From Rhizobium tibeticum (GTDB lineage: Bacteria; Pseudomonadota; Alphaproteobacteria; Rhizobiales; Rhizobiaceae), in NCBI RefSeq assembly GCF_900110205.1, contig NZ_FOCV01000025.1, forward strand, positions 31,431-95,430: a stretch of DNA of 64,000 nt, in the 5' to 3' direction. The notes beneath the pieces were generated by a model. That model was given only the letters and a program-made list of their open reading frames with translations, searched no databases and had not been told where the DNA came from. Position numbers and translations under genes: made by a program. Every line of letters begins with the position of its first letter. Position 1 is the stretch's first letter. Of this stretch, positions 34,490-44,436 are shown piece by piece.

Positions 34490-34897
34490 ATGCTGAGAAC
34501 GTTGGACCTCATCCTGGTCGGTGTCATGACAGCCGCGGCTGCCGTCACCTACACGATCAAGCATCACGCAGAACTCAAGCTCGAGGAAGTTCATCGCCTT
34601 GAAGCGGAGATCAAGCTCGAGAAGGACACGATCGACCTGTTGAAGGCGGATTGGGCGTTGCTGTCCCAGCCGAACAGGCTCGAGCGTCTCGTCAACAACT
34701 ACAATGGCGAACTTCAGCTGCAGCCGACGGCGTCCACCTCTCTCGTTCATGCCAGGGAGTTGCCGATGCTGAGGTCGCAGGTTCCGGTTCCCGACGTTGC
34801 CGAGGCGAAGACTGGTTCAGGCGCCAAAGCGAAGCCTAAGGCAGTGGTGCCGCAACCCGAAGAAGAAGACCTGATGGCAACCGGATCGGTGGAGTAG
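34490..34897 (+). CDS. ftsL: Cell division protein FtsL
   Basis: 135-residue bitopic division protein. A single transmembrane helix lies at residues about 5-22 (LDLILVGVMTAAAAVTYTI), followed by a leucine-zipper-like coiled coil (LKLEEVHRLEAEIKLEKDTIDLL broken into heptads). The segment LSQPNRLERLVN is conserved in FtsL and a disordered Ala/Lys/Pro C-terminal tail follows. It joins FtsQ and FtsB in the FtsQLB complex at the septum. It starts one base after rsmH and ends 2 bp before ftsI. The frame continues upstream as a shadow of rsmH, so the ATG at 34490 is the sound choice. Confidence 0.9.
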   Translation: MLRTLDLILVGVMTAAAAVTYTIKHHAELKLEEVHRLEAEIKLEKDTIDLLKADWALLSQPNRLERLVNNYNGELQLQPTASTSLVHARELPMLRSQVPVPDVAEAKTGSGAKAKPKAVVPQPEEEDLMATGSVE

Positions 34898-34899
34898 AG

Positions 34900-36651
34900 A
34901 TGTCCTTTCTTTCACGCATCATGGTCTTGAAGAGCCAGGCGCATTTTTCCGCTGGCGTATACAACCGTCTTGGCGGGACGTCCGGCAACGTGCAGATCGA
35001 GGGATCGAGAAAGAAGAAGGCAGTACAGGCCAAGAGCCGCGTCGGTCTGCTGATCGTCGGATTCCTCGGGGTCTATTGCGTGATCGGTGGGCGTCTCGTC
35101 GAATACGCGATTCGCGATCCGGACGTTGTGTCCAGCATACTGCCGCCGGATCGTCTGATGGCGTCGCGCCCTGATATTCTGGATCGAAACGGCGAAGTGC
35201 TGGCAACCGATATCCGCACCGTCTCGCTCTTTGCCGAGCCGAACAAGGTCGTCGATGCGGACGAGGCGGTCGAGAAGCTTGCCACGGTTTTGCCTGACCT
35301 CGACATGAAAGGCACCTACAAGAAGCTCGCGAACCGCACATCCCATTTTGCCTGGTTGCGGCGCCAGTTGACGCCGAAGCAGCAGAGCCAGATCCTTGCG
35401 CTCGGCATTCCCGGCATCGGTTTCCGGCCTGAAAAACGCCGCTTCTATCCCGGTGGCGCGACTGCTGCGCATATCCTCGGTTACGTCAACATCGACAACC
35501 GCGGCGTTGCCGGCATGGAAAAATACATCGATGACCAGGGACTTGCCGACCTCGCTTCAGTCGGCATGACAAGCGATCAGCCGCTTGAACCGGTGCGCTT
35601 GTCGATCGACGTTCGTGTCCAGAACATCGTGCGTGATGTCGTCGTCAACGCAGTCAAGAACTACGAGGCAAAGGGCGCCGGCGCCGTCATCCTCGATATT
35701 CATACCGGTGAGGTGCTTGGGATGGCATCGGCGCCGGATTTCGATCCCAACAATCCGCTGGAGGGCGCCAAGGAGGGCTGGCTCAACCGCATGTCGAATG
35801 GCACGTTCGAGATGGGGTCGACCTTCAAGACCTTCTCGCTCGCCATGGCGCTCGACACGGGCAAGGTCAGCCTCAACGACAGCTTCGATGCGACACAGCC
35901 GATCCGCATCGGCGGCTTCACTATCCATGACTTCCACGGTCAGCGCCGTTGGCTAACGCTGCCCGAAGTGTTCCAGTATTCGTCGAACGTCGGTACCGCC
36001 CGCATCATCGACATCGTCGGCATGGATGCTCAGAAAGACTACCTGACGAAGCTCGGCCTTTTGACCAAGATGCAGACCGAACTGCCGGAAGTGAAAATGC
36101 CGAGCCAACCGAAGGTTTGGAAGAAAATCAATTCCATCACGATTTCCTTTGGCCACGGGGTGTCGACCACCCCGCTGCAGACTGCCGTGGCCGGTGCCGC
36201 GCTCGTCAATGGCGGCAAGCTCATCGAGCCGACCTTCCTGCCGCGCAACCGTGAGCAGGCAGATGAAGTCGCTGAAGTGGTCGTCAAGAAGAGCACCAGC
36301 GACGACGTGCGCTATCTCTTCAAGCTGAACGGCATCAAGGGCTCGGGCCGCAATGCGGACGTTCCCGGCTTCAACGTCGGCGGAAAGACCGGAACGGCCG
36401 ACAAGGTCGTCAACGGCCGCTATGCGACGAACCTCAACTTCAATGCGTTCCTTGCGGCGTTCCCGATCGATGACCCGAAATATGTCGTGCTCACTTTCTG
36501 CGATGAACCGCACAATGGTGAAAAGGGCCAGAACATCGCCGCGTACACTGCAGCGCCGATGGTGAAGAACATCATTGCCCGCGCAGCGCCAATTCTCGGT
36601 GTGGAACCCAAGTTCGGTGACGACGGATCGGCCATGTTGGTGTCTTATTGA
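34900..36651 (+). CDS. ftsI: Division-specific transpeptidase FtsI (PBP3)
   Basis: 583-residue class B penicillin-binding protein that cross-links septal peptidoglycan with FtsW. A cytoplasmic basic tail precedes one transmembrane helix (residues about 48-66). The PBP dimer domain starts with RPDILDRNGEVLATD, and the transpeptidase domain has STFK with Ser307, SSN near 365 and KTGT near 495. Length is normal for the family. It sits 2 bp after ftsL and 67 bp before murE. Confidence 0.95.
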   Translation: MSFLSRIMVLKSQAHFSAGVYNRLGGTSGNVQIEGSRKKKAVQAKSRVGLLIVGFLGVYCVIGGRLVEYAIRDPDVVSSILPPDRLMASRPDILDRNGEVLATDIRTVSLFAEPNKVVDADEAVEKLATVLPDLDMKGTYKKLANRTSHFAWLRRQLTPKQQSQILALGIPGIGFRPEKRRFYPGGATAAHILGYVNIDNRGVAGMEKYIDDQGLADLASVGMTSDQPLEPVRLSIDVRVQNIVRDVVVNAVKNYEAKGAGAVILDIHTGEVLGMASAPDFDPNNPLEGAKEGWLNRMSNGTFEMGSTFKTFSLAMALDTGKVSLNDSFDATQPIRIGGFTIHDFHGQRRWLTLPEVFQYSSNVGTARIIDIVGMDAQKDYLTKLGLLTKMQTELPEVKMPSQPKVWKKINSITISFGHGVSTTPLQTAVAGAALVNGGKLIEPTFLPRNREQADEVAEVVVKKSTSDDVRYLFKLNGIKGSGRNADVPGFNVGGKTGTADKVVNGRYATNLNFNAFLAAFPIDDPKYVVLTFCDEPHNGEKGQNIAAYTAAPMVKNIIARAAPILGVEPKFGDDGSAMLVSY

Positions 36652-36718
36652 GTCTGAATGAATGTCGGAGCCGATTCGCCACGGGGGCGCGGCGGCTTGA
36701 AAGAGAAAAGTACATTCG

Positions 36719-38176
36719 ATGAACTTGCGAGACATCGCCGGAGATGCATTTCCGGAACTTGATCAATTGGCCGGGTCTGTCGGGGCGCTGGCGGTTTCCG
36801 GCATCTCGTCCGACAGCCGCAAGATCGTACCCGGAATGGTGTTTGTGGCTGTCGCCGGGACGAAGGCGGACGGCGCAGGCTTTATCGCCGATGCGGCAAC
36901 ACGTGGTGCCGTCGCAGCAGTTGCCTCCCACAGCATTGACGCTTCCATCCCCGTTCTTGTCGTCAGCGACCCGCGACGCTTCCTGTCGATCGCGGCCTCG
37001 CGTTTTTATGGCAAGCAGCCGGAAACGATGGTGGCCGTGACCGGCACTGCCGGCAAGACGTCGGTTGCCTCCTTCACCCGGCAGATCTGGGCCAATGCCG
37101 GCCATGCGGCCGCGATGATCGGCACGACTGGCGTCGTCTCGCCGACACGCAACGAATACGGCTCACTGACAACACCTGATCCGGTTTCACTCCACAAGCT
37201 GCTGGCAGAACTCGCGGACGAGGGCGTCACACATGCCTCAATGGAGGCGTCCAGCCATGGCCTCGATCAGTGCCGCCTGGACGGCGTCAAGCTCGCTGCC
37301 GCCGCCTTTACCAATCTCGGCCGTGATCACATGGACTACCATGCGACGGTCGAAAGCTACATGGCCGCGAAGACGCGCCTGTTCGACACGCTGCTGCCGA
37401 AGGGCGCACCGGCCGTGATCTTTGCCGACGATGCCTGGTCGCAACAAGCGATCGAGGCAGCTCGCCGTGCGGGGCACGATGTTCGCACGGTCGGCCGCAA
37501 GGGCGATTACCTGACGCTGAAGCGCGTCGAACATTTCCGCCATAAGCAGGTGGCTGAAATTCATGCTGACGGCGAGATCTTTGAGGTCGACATTCCGCTT
37601 GCCGGCGACTTCCAGGTGGCCAATGCACTTGTGGCGGCAGGTCTTGCCATGTCGACCGGCGTGCCGGCGAAGGTCGCCATGGCCGCGCTCGAGAAGCTTC
37701 AGGGCGCGTCCGGGCGTCTGGAATTGGTAGGCCATACCAGGGATGGCGCGCTCGCTTATGTCGATTACGCGCACAAGCCGGACGCGCTCGCCAATGTTTT
37801 GGAATCCGTCCGGCCGTTTACCACAGGCCGTGTGATTGTCGTATTTGGCTGCGGCGGCGATCGCGATCGTGGAAAGCGCCCGATCATGGGCGAGATCGCC
37901 TGCCGTCTGGCCGATGTGGTGATCGTCACCGATGACAATCCGCGCTCAGAAGAGCCGGCGGCAATCCGCGCCGAGATCATGGCGGCCGCTGGCTGCGCAA
38001 CCGAAATCGGCGACCGCGCCGAGGCGATCCGCATGGCTGTTGAGATGCTGACGTCCGGCGACACGTTGATCGTTGCCGGCAAGGGACACGAGGAAGGGCA
38101 GACGATCGGGAGCGTTACCCTGCCGTTTTCGGATCATGCCGAATTGCGTAAGGCTTTGGAGGAGCTGAAACCGTGA
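36719..38176 (+). CDS. murE: UDP-MurNAc-tripeptide synthetase MurE (meso-DAP adding)
   Basis: 485-residue Mur ligase adding meso-diaminopimelate to UDP-MurNAc-L-Ala-D-Glu with ATP. The P-loop TGTAGKTS is near residue 108. The central-domain segment MEASSHGLDQCRLDGV and the C-terminal DDNPRSEEP motif (DNPR marks meso-DAP rather than lysine specificity) are present. The GTG of murF overlaps its stop, so the two are coupled. Confidence 0.96.
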   Translation: MNLRDIAGDAFPELDQLAGSVGALAVSGISSDSRKIVPGMVFVAVAGTKADGAGFIADAATRGAVAAVASHSIDASIPVLVVSDPRRFLSIAASRFYGKQPETMVAVTGTAGKTSVASFTRQIWANAGHAAAMIGTTGVVSPTRNEYGSLTTPDPVSLHKLLAELADEGVTHASMEASSHGLDQCRLDGVKLAAAAFTNLGRDHMDYHATVESYMAAKTRLFDTLLPKGAPAVIFADDAWSQQAIEAARRAGHDVRTVGRKGDYLTLKRVEHFRHKQVAEIHADGEIFEVDIPLAGDFQVANALVAAGLAMSTGVPAKVAMAALEKLQGASGRLELVGHTRDGALAYVDYAHKPDALANVLESVRPFTTGRVIVVFGCGGDRDRGKRPIMGEIACRLADVVIVTDDNPRSEEPAAIRAEIMAAAGCATEIGDRAEAIRMAVEMLTSGDTLIVAGKGHEEGQTIGSVTLPFSDHAELRKALEELKP

Positions 38177-39606
38177 ACTGGCTTTGGACGACGGAAGACA
38201 TGATTGCCGCCATGGCGGGGCGGCCGTTCGGCACTTTGCCTGAGGGCATTACCGGGATTTCCATCGACAGCCGTTCCATTGCGTCCGGCGAAGCCTTCTT
38301 TGCCATCAAGGGCGACCGCGTCGACGGCCACGACTACGCCTCGATGGCGATGGCAAACGGCGCAGCTCTTCTCGTCGTCAGCGAAGCGCGCCTTCCCGCC
38401 ATGGGGCGGCTGACGGTTCCGGTGATCGTCGTGGAGGATGTGTTGGCGGCGCTCGGCAAACTCGGGCAAGCCTCTCGCGCGCGTTCGCGCGCCCAGATCA
38501 TTGCCGTGACCGGCTCGGTCGGAAAGACGACGACCAAGGAGATGCTGCGGCGGGTCTTGTCTCCATCGGGCAAGGTGCATGCCTCCGTTGCTTCTTTTAA
38601 CAATCACTGGGGCGTACCTTTGACGCTCGCCCGCATGCCGCTCGATACCTATTTCGGCGTCTTCGAAGTGGGCATGAACCATCCGGACGAGATCCGTCCG
38701 CTGGTCAAGATGATCCAGCCGCATGTTGCGGTGATCACGACGATCGCGCCCGCTCACCTCGGCAATTTCAAGAGCATAAGGGAGATCGCGACGGCAAAGG
38801 CCGAGGTTTTCGAAGGCGTGGTGCCGGGCGGGCAGGTCGTGCTTAATCGCGACAACGATCAGTTCAATTTCCTGGAGCGCACAGCAGAGACCCACGGCAT
38901 CCAGCACGTCCATTCCTTCGGTCAGCATGCGAAGGCCGAGTTTCGCCTGGCAGAATTCAACGGCTCTGACCAGAGTTCGACGTTGTGGATCACTATTGAC
39001 GGCGAGACGAAGGAAGTTGCGATCGGCGCGCCGGGCCGGCACATCGCCGAGAATGCGCTGGCCGCCCTCGGCGTCGTGAAGCTCGTCGGAGCTGATATGC
39101 AGCAGGCAATCGCCGCCCTTGCGACCCTCCAGCCGGAAAAGGGCAGGGGCCGTCGTCATCGCTTGGCGATCGAGCGCAGCTCCTTCACTGTCGTCGACGA
39201 GAGCTACAACGCCAATCCTGCTTCGATGCGGGCGGCAATCGCTGTGCTTGCGAGTTCCGTGCCGACGGGCACGGGACGCCGCGTCGCCGTGCTTGGCGAC
39301 ATGCTGGAAATGGGCGACTACGCGGAGAGAGTCCATTCGGATCTGGCAGGGCCATTGCTCGCTGCCGGTATTGAGCACGTCTGGCTTGCCGGCCCTGAAA
39401 TGGTTGCGCTGAAGGAATCGCTCCCCGAAAGCGTGCAGGTCGTCCACTACGAGAAGACCGAAGAACTAGCAGAGTATATATTGAACGCTGTCGCGGCTGG
39501 CGACGTGCTGATGGTAAAATCGTCACTGGGCATAGGTTTCGGCAAGATCGTCGCCGCGCTCCTTGACAAGTTCCCGCCATTTGCCGACACGCAACGCGAT
39601 TTTTGA
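38173..39606 (+). CDS. murF: UDP-MurNAc-pentapeptide ligase MurF
   Basis: 477-residue ligase adding D-Ala-D-Ala to the UDP-MurNAc-tripeptide. The P-loop is in AVTGSVGKTTTKEML near residue 112. The SFNNHWGVPLTLARM and VGMNHPDEI segments are family-specific, and DESYNANPASM is the C-terminal-domain signature. It starts with GTG at 38173 overlapping the murE stop (GTGA). mraY begins 22 bp after. Confidence 0.96.
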   Translation: MNWLWTTEDMIAAMAGRPFGTLPEGITGISIDSRSIASGEAFFAIKGDRVDGHDYASMAMANGAALLVVSEARLPAMGRLTVPVIVVEDVLAALGKLGQASRARSRAQIIAVTGSVGKTTTKEMLRRVLSPSGKVHASVASFNNHWGVPLTLARMPLDTYFGVFEVGMNHPDEIRPLVKMIQPHVAVITTIAPAHLGNFKSIREIATAKAEVFEGVVPGGQVVLNRDNDQFNFLERTAETHGIQHVHSFGQHAKAEFRLAEFNGSDQSSTLWITIDGETKEVAIGAPGRHIAENALAALGVVKLVGADMQQAIAALATLQPEKGRGRRHRLAIERSSFTVVDESYNANPASMRAAIAVLASSVPTGTGRRVAVLGDMLEMGDYAERVHSDLAGPLLAAGIEHVWLAGPEMVALKESLPESVQVVHYEKTEELAEYILNAVAAGDVLMVKSSLGIGFGKIVAALLDKFPPFADTQRDF

Positions 39607-39628
39607 GCGGGTAAACAAGGGGCCCTGA

Positions 39629-40729
39629 ATGCTGATTTGGCTTGTCGAACTGTCGGAACATCTGAAATTCTTGAATCTGTTCAGGTACATTACCTTCCGC
39701 ACGGGCGCCTCCCTGTTTACGTCCGCCTTCATCGTGTTCCTCTTTGGTCCGATGATCATCAATTCGCTGCGGATCCGCCAGGGCAAGGGGCAGCCGATCC
39801 GCGCCGACGGTCCGCAAACGCACTTCAAGAAGGCCGGTACGCCGACCATGGGCGGCCTGATGATCCTCGCCGGTATTGTCGGTTCGTCGCTGCTTTGGGC
39901 CGACCTTTCGAACCTCTATGTGGTTGCCACGCTGCTCGTGACCCTCGGTTTCGGTGCGATCGGCTTTTACGACGACTATCTGAAAGTCACCAAGCAGAGC
40001 CATAAGGGATTCTCCGGCAAGGCTCGTCTCGGTATCGAGTTCGTGATTGCCGGCATTGCTGTCTACTTCATGATGCGCACGGCGCTGGCATCGGGTACGG
40101 CAGGCTCGACCTTCGGGTCGTCGGTCGCCTTTCCCTTCTTCAAGGATTTCATGATCAATCTCGGCATCATGTTCGTTGTCTTCGGCGGCTTCGTCATCGT
40201 TGGCGCCGGCAATGCCGTGAACCTTACCGATGGTCTTGATGGCCTTGCCATCGTCCCCGTGATGATCGCCGCCGCGTCCTTTGGCGTCATCGCCTATCTG
40301 GCGGGTAACGTCGTCTTCGCAAACTACCTACAGATCAATTTCGTGCCGGGCACGGGCGAACTCTCGGTTGTCCTCGGCGCCGTGATCGGCGCCGGCCTTG
40401 GCTTCCTCTGGTTCAATGCACCGCCCGCCGCGATCTTCATGGGCGACACCGGCTCGCTGGCACTCGGCGGCACGATCGGCACGGTTGCCGTTGCCACCAA
40501 GCACGAGATCGTCATGGCGATCATCGGCGGTCTGTTCGTCATGGAAACGCTGTCGGTCATCATTCAGGTCGGCTTCTTCAAGATGACCGGTCGGCGCGTC
40601 TTTCTGATGGCGCCGATCCATCACCATTTCGAAAAGAAGGGCTGGACGGAAAGCCAGGTGGTGATCCGCTTCTGGATCGTCGCCGTCGGTCTCGCCCTGC
40701 TTGGTCTCTCCACCCTGAAGCTGCGGTAA
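39629..40729 (+). CDS. mraY: Phospho-MurNAc-pentapeptide translocase MraY
   Basis: 366-residue polytopic inner-membrane enzyme with about ten helices. It transfers phospho-MurNAc-pentapeptide to undecaprenyl phosphate, giving lipid I. Catalytic and Mg-binding motifs are clear: GFYDDYLK (DDY), NLTDGLDGLA, FMGDTGSLALGG and the APIHHHFEKKGW loop. Length matches the family exactly. It lies 7 bp before murD. Confidence 0.97.
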   Translation: MLIWLVELSEHLKFLNLFRYITFRTGASLFTSAFIVFLFGPMIINSLRIRQGKGQPIRADGPQTHFKKAGTPTMGGLMILAGIVGSSLLWADLSNLYVVATLLVTLGFGAIGFYDDYLKVTKQSHKGFSGKARLGIEFVIAGIAVYFMMRTALASGTAGSTFGSSVAFPFFKDFMINLGIMFVVFGGFVIVGAGNAVNLTDGLDGLAIVPVMIAAASFGVIAYLAGNVVFANYLQINFVPGTGELSVVLGAVIGAGLGFLWFNAPPAAIFMGDTGSLALGGTIGTVAVATKHEIVMAIIGGLFVMETLSVIIQVGFFKMTGRRVFLMAPIHHHFEKKGWTESQVVIRFWIVAVGLALLGLSTLKLR

Positions 40730-40736
40730 GGCCGCG

Positions 40737-42149
40737 ATGATCCCGGTCACGACACTTGCAGGGAAGAAGGTCGCGCTCTTTGGGCTCGGCGGCTCGGGCT
40801 TTGCCACGGCGCGTGCGCTCAAAATGGGGGGGGCCGAGGTCACTGCATGGGACGATAACCCAGACAGCGTCTCCAAGGCCGCCGCTGAAGGCATTCGTAC
40901 AGTAGATCTGCGCTCCATTGACTGGAGCGCGCAGTCGCTCTTCGTGCTTTCGCCAGGCGTGCCGTTGACCCATCCGAAGCCACACTGGACAGTCGATCTC
41001 GCTCGTGCTGCCGGGGTTGATATCGTCGGCGACGTCGAGCTTTTCGTACGCGAACGCCGGGCGCATGCGCCGGGTTGTCCGTTCATCGCCATCACCGGCA
41101 CCAACGGCAAGTCGACGACGACGGCGCTGATCGCGCATATCCTGACCTCGAGTGGGCGCGACACACAGCTCGGCGGCAACATCGGGACGGCGGTCCTGAC
41201 GCTCGATCCGCCGAAGGATGGACGCTTCTACGTGGTCGAGTGCTCGTCCTACCAGATCGACCTTGCACCGACGCTCAATCCCTCCGCGGGCATCCTCCTC
41301 AACCTGACGCCCGATCATCTCGATCGCCACGGGACGATGCAGCACTATGCCGACATCAAGGAGCGGCTCGTTGCAGGTAGCGGCGTTGCCGTCATCGGCG
41401 TGGACGACAGCCATTGCGAGATGATCGCAGATCGTATCGAACGAGCAGGCGGCAAGGTCACGCGGATTTCCCGGCGTCATGCGCTTCCCTATGGCATCTA
41501 TGCGGAAGGAACCAAGCTTATCGAGGCCTCGGGAGGCGCAACAAAGTCGATTGTCGATCTTGAAGGGATCCAGACACTGCGTGGCGGCCACAATGCGCAG
41601 AATGCCGCTGCGGCAGTTGCCGCATGCCTTGCAGTCGGTGTCTCGGAAGAGGAAATTCGTGCGGGCTTGACGTCCTTCCCCGGGCTCAAGCATCGGATGC
41701 AGCCGGTCGGGCGTCGCGGCAACGTCGTTTTCGTCAACGACTCCAAGGCCACCAACGCGGATGCGGCCGCTCCGGCGCTGTCGAGTTACGACCGCATCTA
41801 CTGGATCGCGGGTGGGCTGCCAAAAGCCGGGGGCATCACGTCGCTAACGGGCTTCTTCCCGCGCATCGCCAAGGCTTATCTGATCGGCGAAGCTGCGGCC
41901 GAATTTGCCGCGACGCTCGGCGAAGCCGTGCCATATGAGATTTCTGGAACGCTGGAGCGCGCCGTGGCGCATGCTGCTGCGGATGCCGACAAAGATGAAA
42001 CTGGCCCGCTGGCCGTGATGTTATCTCCGGCTTGCGCAAGCTTCGACCAATATAAGAACTTCGAAGTCAGGGGCGATGCATTTGTCAGCCATGTGGCAGC
42101 GCTCGACGAGATCACCATGCTGATCGATTCGGCAACAGGAGATAAATGA
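40737..42149 (+). CDS. murD: UDP-MurNAc-L-alanine:D-glutamate ligase MurD
   Basis: 470-residue Mur ligase adding D-glutamate. The N-terminal Rossmann segment ALFGLGGSGFATARAL and the P-loop AITGTNGKSTTTAL near residue 117 are present, with ECSSYQID, NLTPDHLDRHGTM and NDSKATNADA typical of MurD. Its frame ends one base before the ftsW ATG, consistent with coupled expression inside the dcw operon. Confidence 0.96.
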   Translation: MIPVTTLAGKKVALFGLGGSGFATARALKMGGAEVTAWDDNPDSVSKAAAEGIRTVDLRSIDWSAQSLFVLSPGVPLTHPKPHWTVDLARAAGVDIVGDVELFVRERRAHAPGCPFIAITGTNGKSTTTALIAHILTSSGRDTQLGGNIGTAVLTLDPPKDGRFYVVECSSYQIDLAPTLNPSAGILLNLTPDHLDRHGTMQHYADIKERLVAGSGVAVIGVDDSHCEMIADRIERAGGKVTRISRRHALPYGIYAEGTKLIEASGGATKSIVDLEGIQTLRGGHNAQNAAAAVAACLAVGVSEEEIRAGLTSFPGLKHRMQPVGRRGNVVFVNDSKATNADAAAPALSSYDRIYWIAGGLPKAGGITSLTGFFPRIAKAYLIGEAAAEFAATLGEAVPYEISGTLERAVAHAAADADKDETGPLAVMLSPACASFDQYKNFEVRGDAFVSHVAALDEITMLIDSATGDK

Positions 42150-42150
42150 C

Positions 42151-43305
42151 ATGGTAAGCCGTGCGGAACGTGGGCCTCTGGCCGATTGGTTTTGGACCAT
42201 CGACCGCTTTTTCCTGGCGATGTTCATCTTCCTGATGGGCATCGGCTTCATGCTGTCATTCGCTGCGTCGCCAGCGGTCGCCGAGCGTATCGGGCTGGAG
42301 CCGTTCCACTTCGTCAAGCGACACGCGGCCTTCATGATCCCCTCGCTCTGTGTCATGATTGGGCTCTCCTTCCTGACGCCGCGCCAAGTGCGGCGCACGG
42401 CGATCATCCTGCTGATTGTTGCCCTCGGGATGATGCTGTTGGCGCTGTTCTTCGGCGTCGAGGTCAAGGGCTCCCGCCGCTGGGTCACCTTGGCCGGCAT
42501 TTCGATCCAGCCCTCCGAGTTCATGAAGCCGGCTTTCGTCGTCGTCTGTGCGTGGCTCTTTGCCGAGCATGCGAGGCAGCCGGAGATTCCGGGCAACCTG
42601 TTCGCCATCATCCTCTTCGGCATCGTTGCCGCGCTTCTGGTCGCACAGCCCGACCTTGGGCAGACGATCCTGACGACGGCCGTCTGGGGCGGAATGTTTT
42701 TCATGGCAGGCATGCCGTGGATATGGATCATTCTTCTTGGCGCCGGCGGCGTCGGAGGACTTTTTGGCGCTTACTACGTGTTCCCGCACGTGGCACTGCG
42801 TATCGACAAGTTCCTGACCGGCGAGGGCGATACCTTCCAGATCGATACGGCGCGCGAAGCCATCATCCGCGGCGATTGGTTTGGCCAGGGACCGGGCGAG
42901 GGCATCGTCAAGCGCATCATTCCGGACGCGCATACCGACTTCATCTTCTCGGTCGCTGCCGAGGAATTCGGCATCGTCTTCTGCATGGCGCTTGTCGCGC
43001 TGTTTTCCGTCCTCGTGCTGCGCGGTCTCTCGCACGCCTACAAGGAGCGGAACGACTTCAACCGCTTTGCTGTCGCTGGTCTCGTGCTGCAGATCGGAAT
43101 ACAGTCGATCATCAACGTGGGCGTCAATCTCGAACTGCTGCCGGCAAAGGGCATGACCCTGCCGCTGATTTCCTACGGCGGTTCGTCCATGGTCGCCATC
43201 TGCGTCACCGCCGGGTTTATTCTCGCGCTGACGCGTCATAGGCCGGAAAAGCGCGCGCAAGAGCGGAGCCTCTTCCGCGTCGCACATGGTATGCCGGCGG
43301 AGTGA
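42151..43305 (+). CDS. ftsW: Septal peptidoglycan glycosyltransferase FtsW
   Basis: 384-residue SEDS-family polytopic membrane protein that polymerises lipid II at the septum together with FtsI. About ten helices are evident. SEDS signatures include KGSRRWV, QPSEFMKPAFV, AQPDLGQTIL near residue 170, the loop GPGEGIVKRIIPDAHTDFIF with its essential Asp region, and PLISYGGSSMV near the C-terminus. A short basic cytoplasmic tail follows. Placed between murD and murG as in other dcw clusters. Confidence 0.95.
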   Translation: MVSRAERGPLADWFWTIDRFFLAMFIFLMGIGFMLSFAASPAVAERIGLEPFHFVKRHAAFMIPSLCVMIGLSFLTPRQVRRTAIILLIVALGMMLLALFFGVEVKGSRRWVTLAGISIQPSEFMKPAFVVVCAWLFAEHARQPEIPGNLFAIILFGIVAALLVAQPDLGQTILTTAVWGGMFFMAGMPWIWIILLGAGGVGGLFGAYYVFPHVALRIDKFLTGEGDTFQIDTAREAIIRGDWFGQGPGEGIVKRIIPDAHTDFIFSVAAEEFGIVFCMALVALFSVLVLRGLSHAYKERNDFNRFAVAGLVLQIGIQSIINVGVNLELLPAKGMTLPLISYGGSSMVAICVTAGFILALTRHRPEKRAQERSLFRVAHGMPAE

Positions 43306-43311
43306 GTGCTT

Positions 43312-44436
43312 ATGAGTAAAGGCATCGTCCTGCTTGCCGCCGGGGGAACCGGCGGTCATGTGTTTCCCGCGGAGGCTTTGGCCTATAAGCTGAAGGAACG
43401 CGGCTATTCCGTGCATCTGGTCACCGACAGCCGCGCTGAGCGTTATGCCGGCAAATTCCCTGCAGATGAGATTCATGTCGTGCCGTCGGCGACGATCGGT
43501 TCGAAAAATCCAGTTGCCGTTGCACGCTCCCTGTGGACGCTCTGGAGCGGCATGCGGGCCGCCAAGAAGCTGATCGCGCGCCTGAAGCCCGCTGTTGTCG
43601 TCGGCTTCGGCGGATATCCGACCGTGCCGCCGTTGCTCGCCGCAACGCGCCTCGGCGTGCCTGCCATGATCCATGAACAGAATGCAGTGATGGGACGCGC
43701 CAACAAGGCGCTGGCGAGCCGCGTGCAGGCGATTGCCGGCGGATTCCTGCCTGAAGGCGGTGGCCAGTTTCCCGACAGGACGGTGACGACAGGCAATCCG
43801 GTGCGCCCGGCGATTATCGCCGCTGCCAACGTGCCATACTCTCCGTCGAATCCAGGTGAGCCTTTCAATCTAGTCGTCTTTGGCGGCAGCCAGGGTGCGC
43901 AGTATTTCTCCAAGGCAATGCCGACGGCCATCAGCTTGCTCGATGACGAGCTTCGCGACCGCCTGCGCATTACCCAGCAGGTTCGACCAGAAGACATGGA
44001 GATGATGAGCGTTTGCGTCACCCAATTGAAGATGGCGGCTGACACAGCACCGTTCTTCACCGATATGGCCGAACGACTTGCCGCGGCACATCTCGTTATC
44101 TGCCGCTCCGGCGCATCGACTGTTTCGGAGATTTCCGTCATCGGGCGACCGGCCGTGCTCGTGCCCTATCCGCATGCATTGGATCACGATCAGGCGGCAA
44201 ATGCGGCAGCGCTTGCGGCGACAGGCGGCGCCAAGGTCATTCCTCAGGCCGAGCTTTCGCCCGAGAAGATCGCTTCGATCCTCACCCATGTGATGAACGA
44301 CCCGGAAAAGCTTGCCCGGATGGCCGCTGCCGCCAAGCAAGCAGGTAAACCCGACGCTGCGAACTTGCTTGCCGACATGGTAGAGGCTATTGCGGCACGA
44401 CGTACAATTGCAGAGTTCAAGGGGAAACGCGCATGA
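43312..44436 (+). CDS. murG: Lipid II synthase MurG
   Basis: 374-residue GT-B glycosyltransferase on the inner face of the membrane that adds GlcNAc to lipid I. The N-terminal LLAAGGTGGHVFPA loop, GFGGYPTVPPLLAA, HEQNAVMGRAN and the C-terminal CRSGASTVSEI with PYPHALDHDQAANA are diagnostic. ATG 43312 is preferred because GGAG lies 9 bp upstream; a GTG at 43306 is the other option. Its stop overlaps the murC start (ATGA). Confidence 0.96.
   Translation: MSKGIVLLAAGGTGGHVFPAEALAYKLKERGYSVHLVTDSRAERYAGKFPADEIHVVPSATIGSKNPVAVARSLWTLWSGMRAAKKLIARLKPAVVVGFGGYPTVPPLLAATRLGVPAMIHEQNAVMGRANKALASRVQAIAGGFLPEGGGQFPDRTVTTGNPVRPAIIAAANVPYSPSNPGEPFNLVVFGGSQGAQYFSKAMPTAISLLDDELRDRLRITQQVRPEDMEMMSVCVTQLKMAADTAPFFTDMAERLAAAHLVICRSGASTVSEISVIGRPAVLVPYPHALDHDQAANAAALAATGGAKVIPQAELSPEKIASILTHVMNDPEKLARMAAAAKQAGKPDAANLLADMVEAIAARRTIAEFKGKRA

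Noticed and set aside
38134..39447. Large minus-strand ORFs opposite murF, and similar ones opposite ftsW (42256-43674) and murC (44244-45686)
   Set aside because: They are antisense shadows created by high-GC codon bias; their translations are rich in Arg, His and Asp and lack recognisable domains, while the plus strand is clearly coding.
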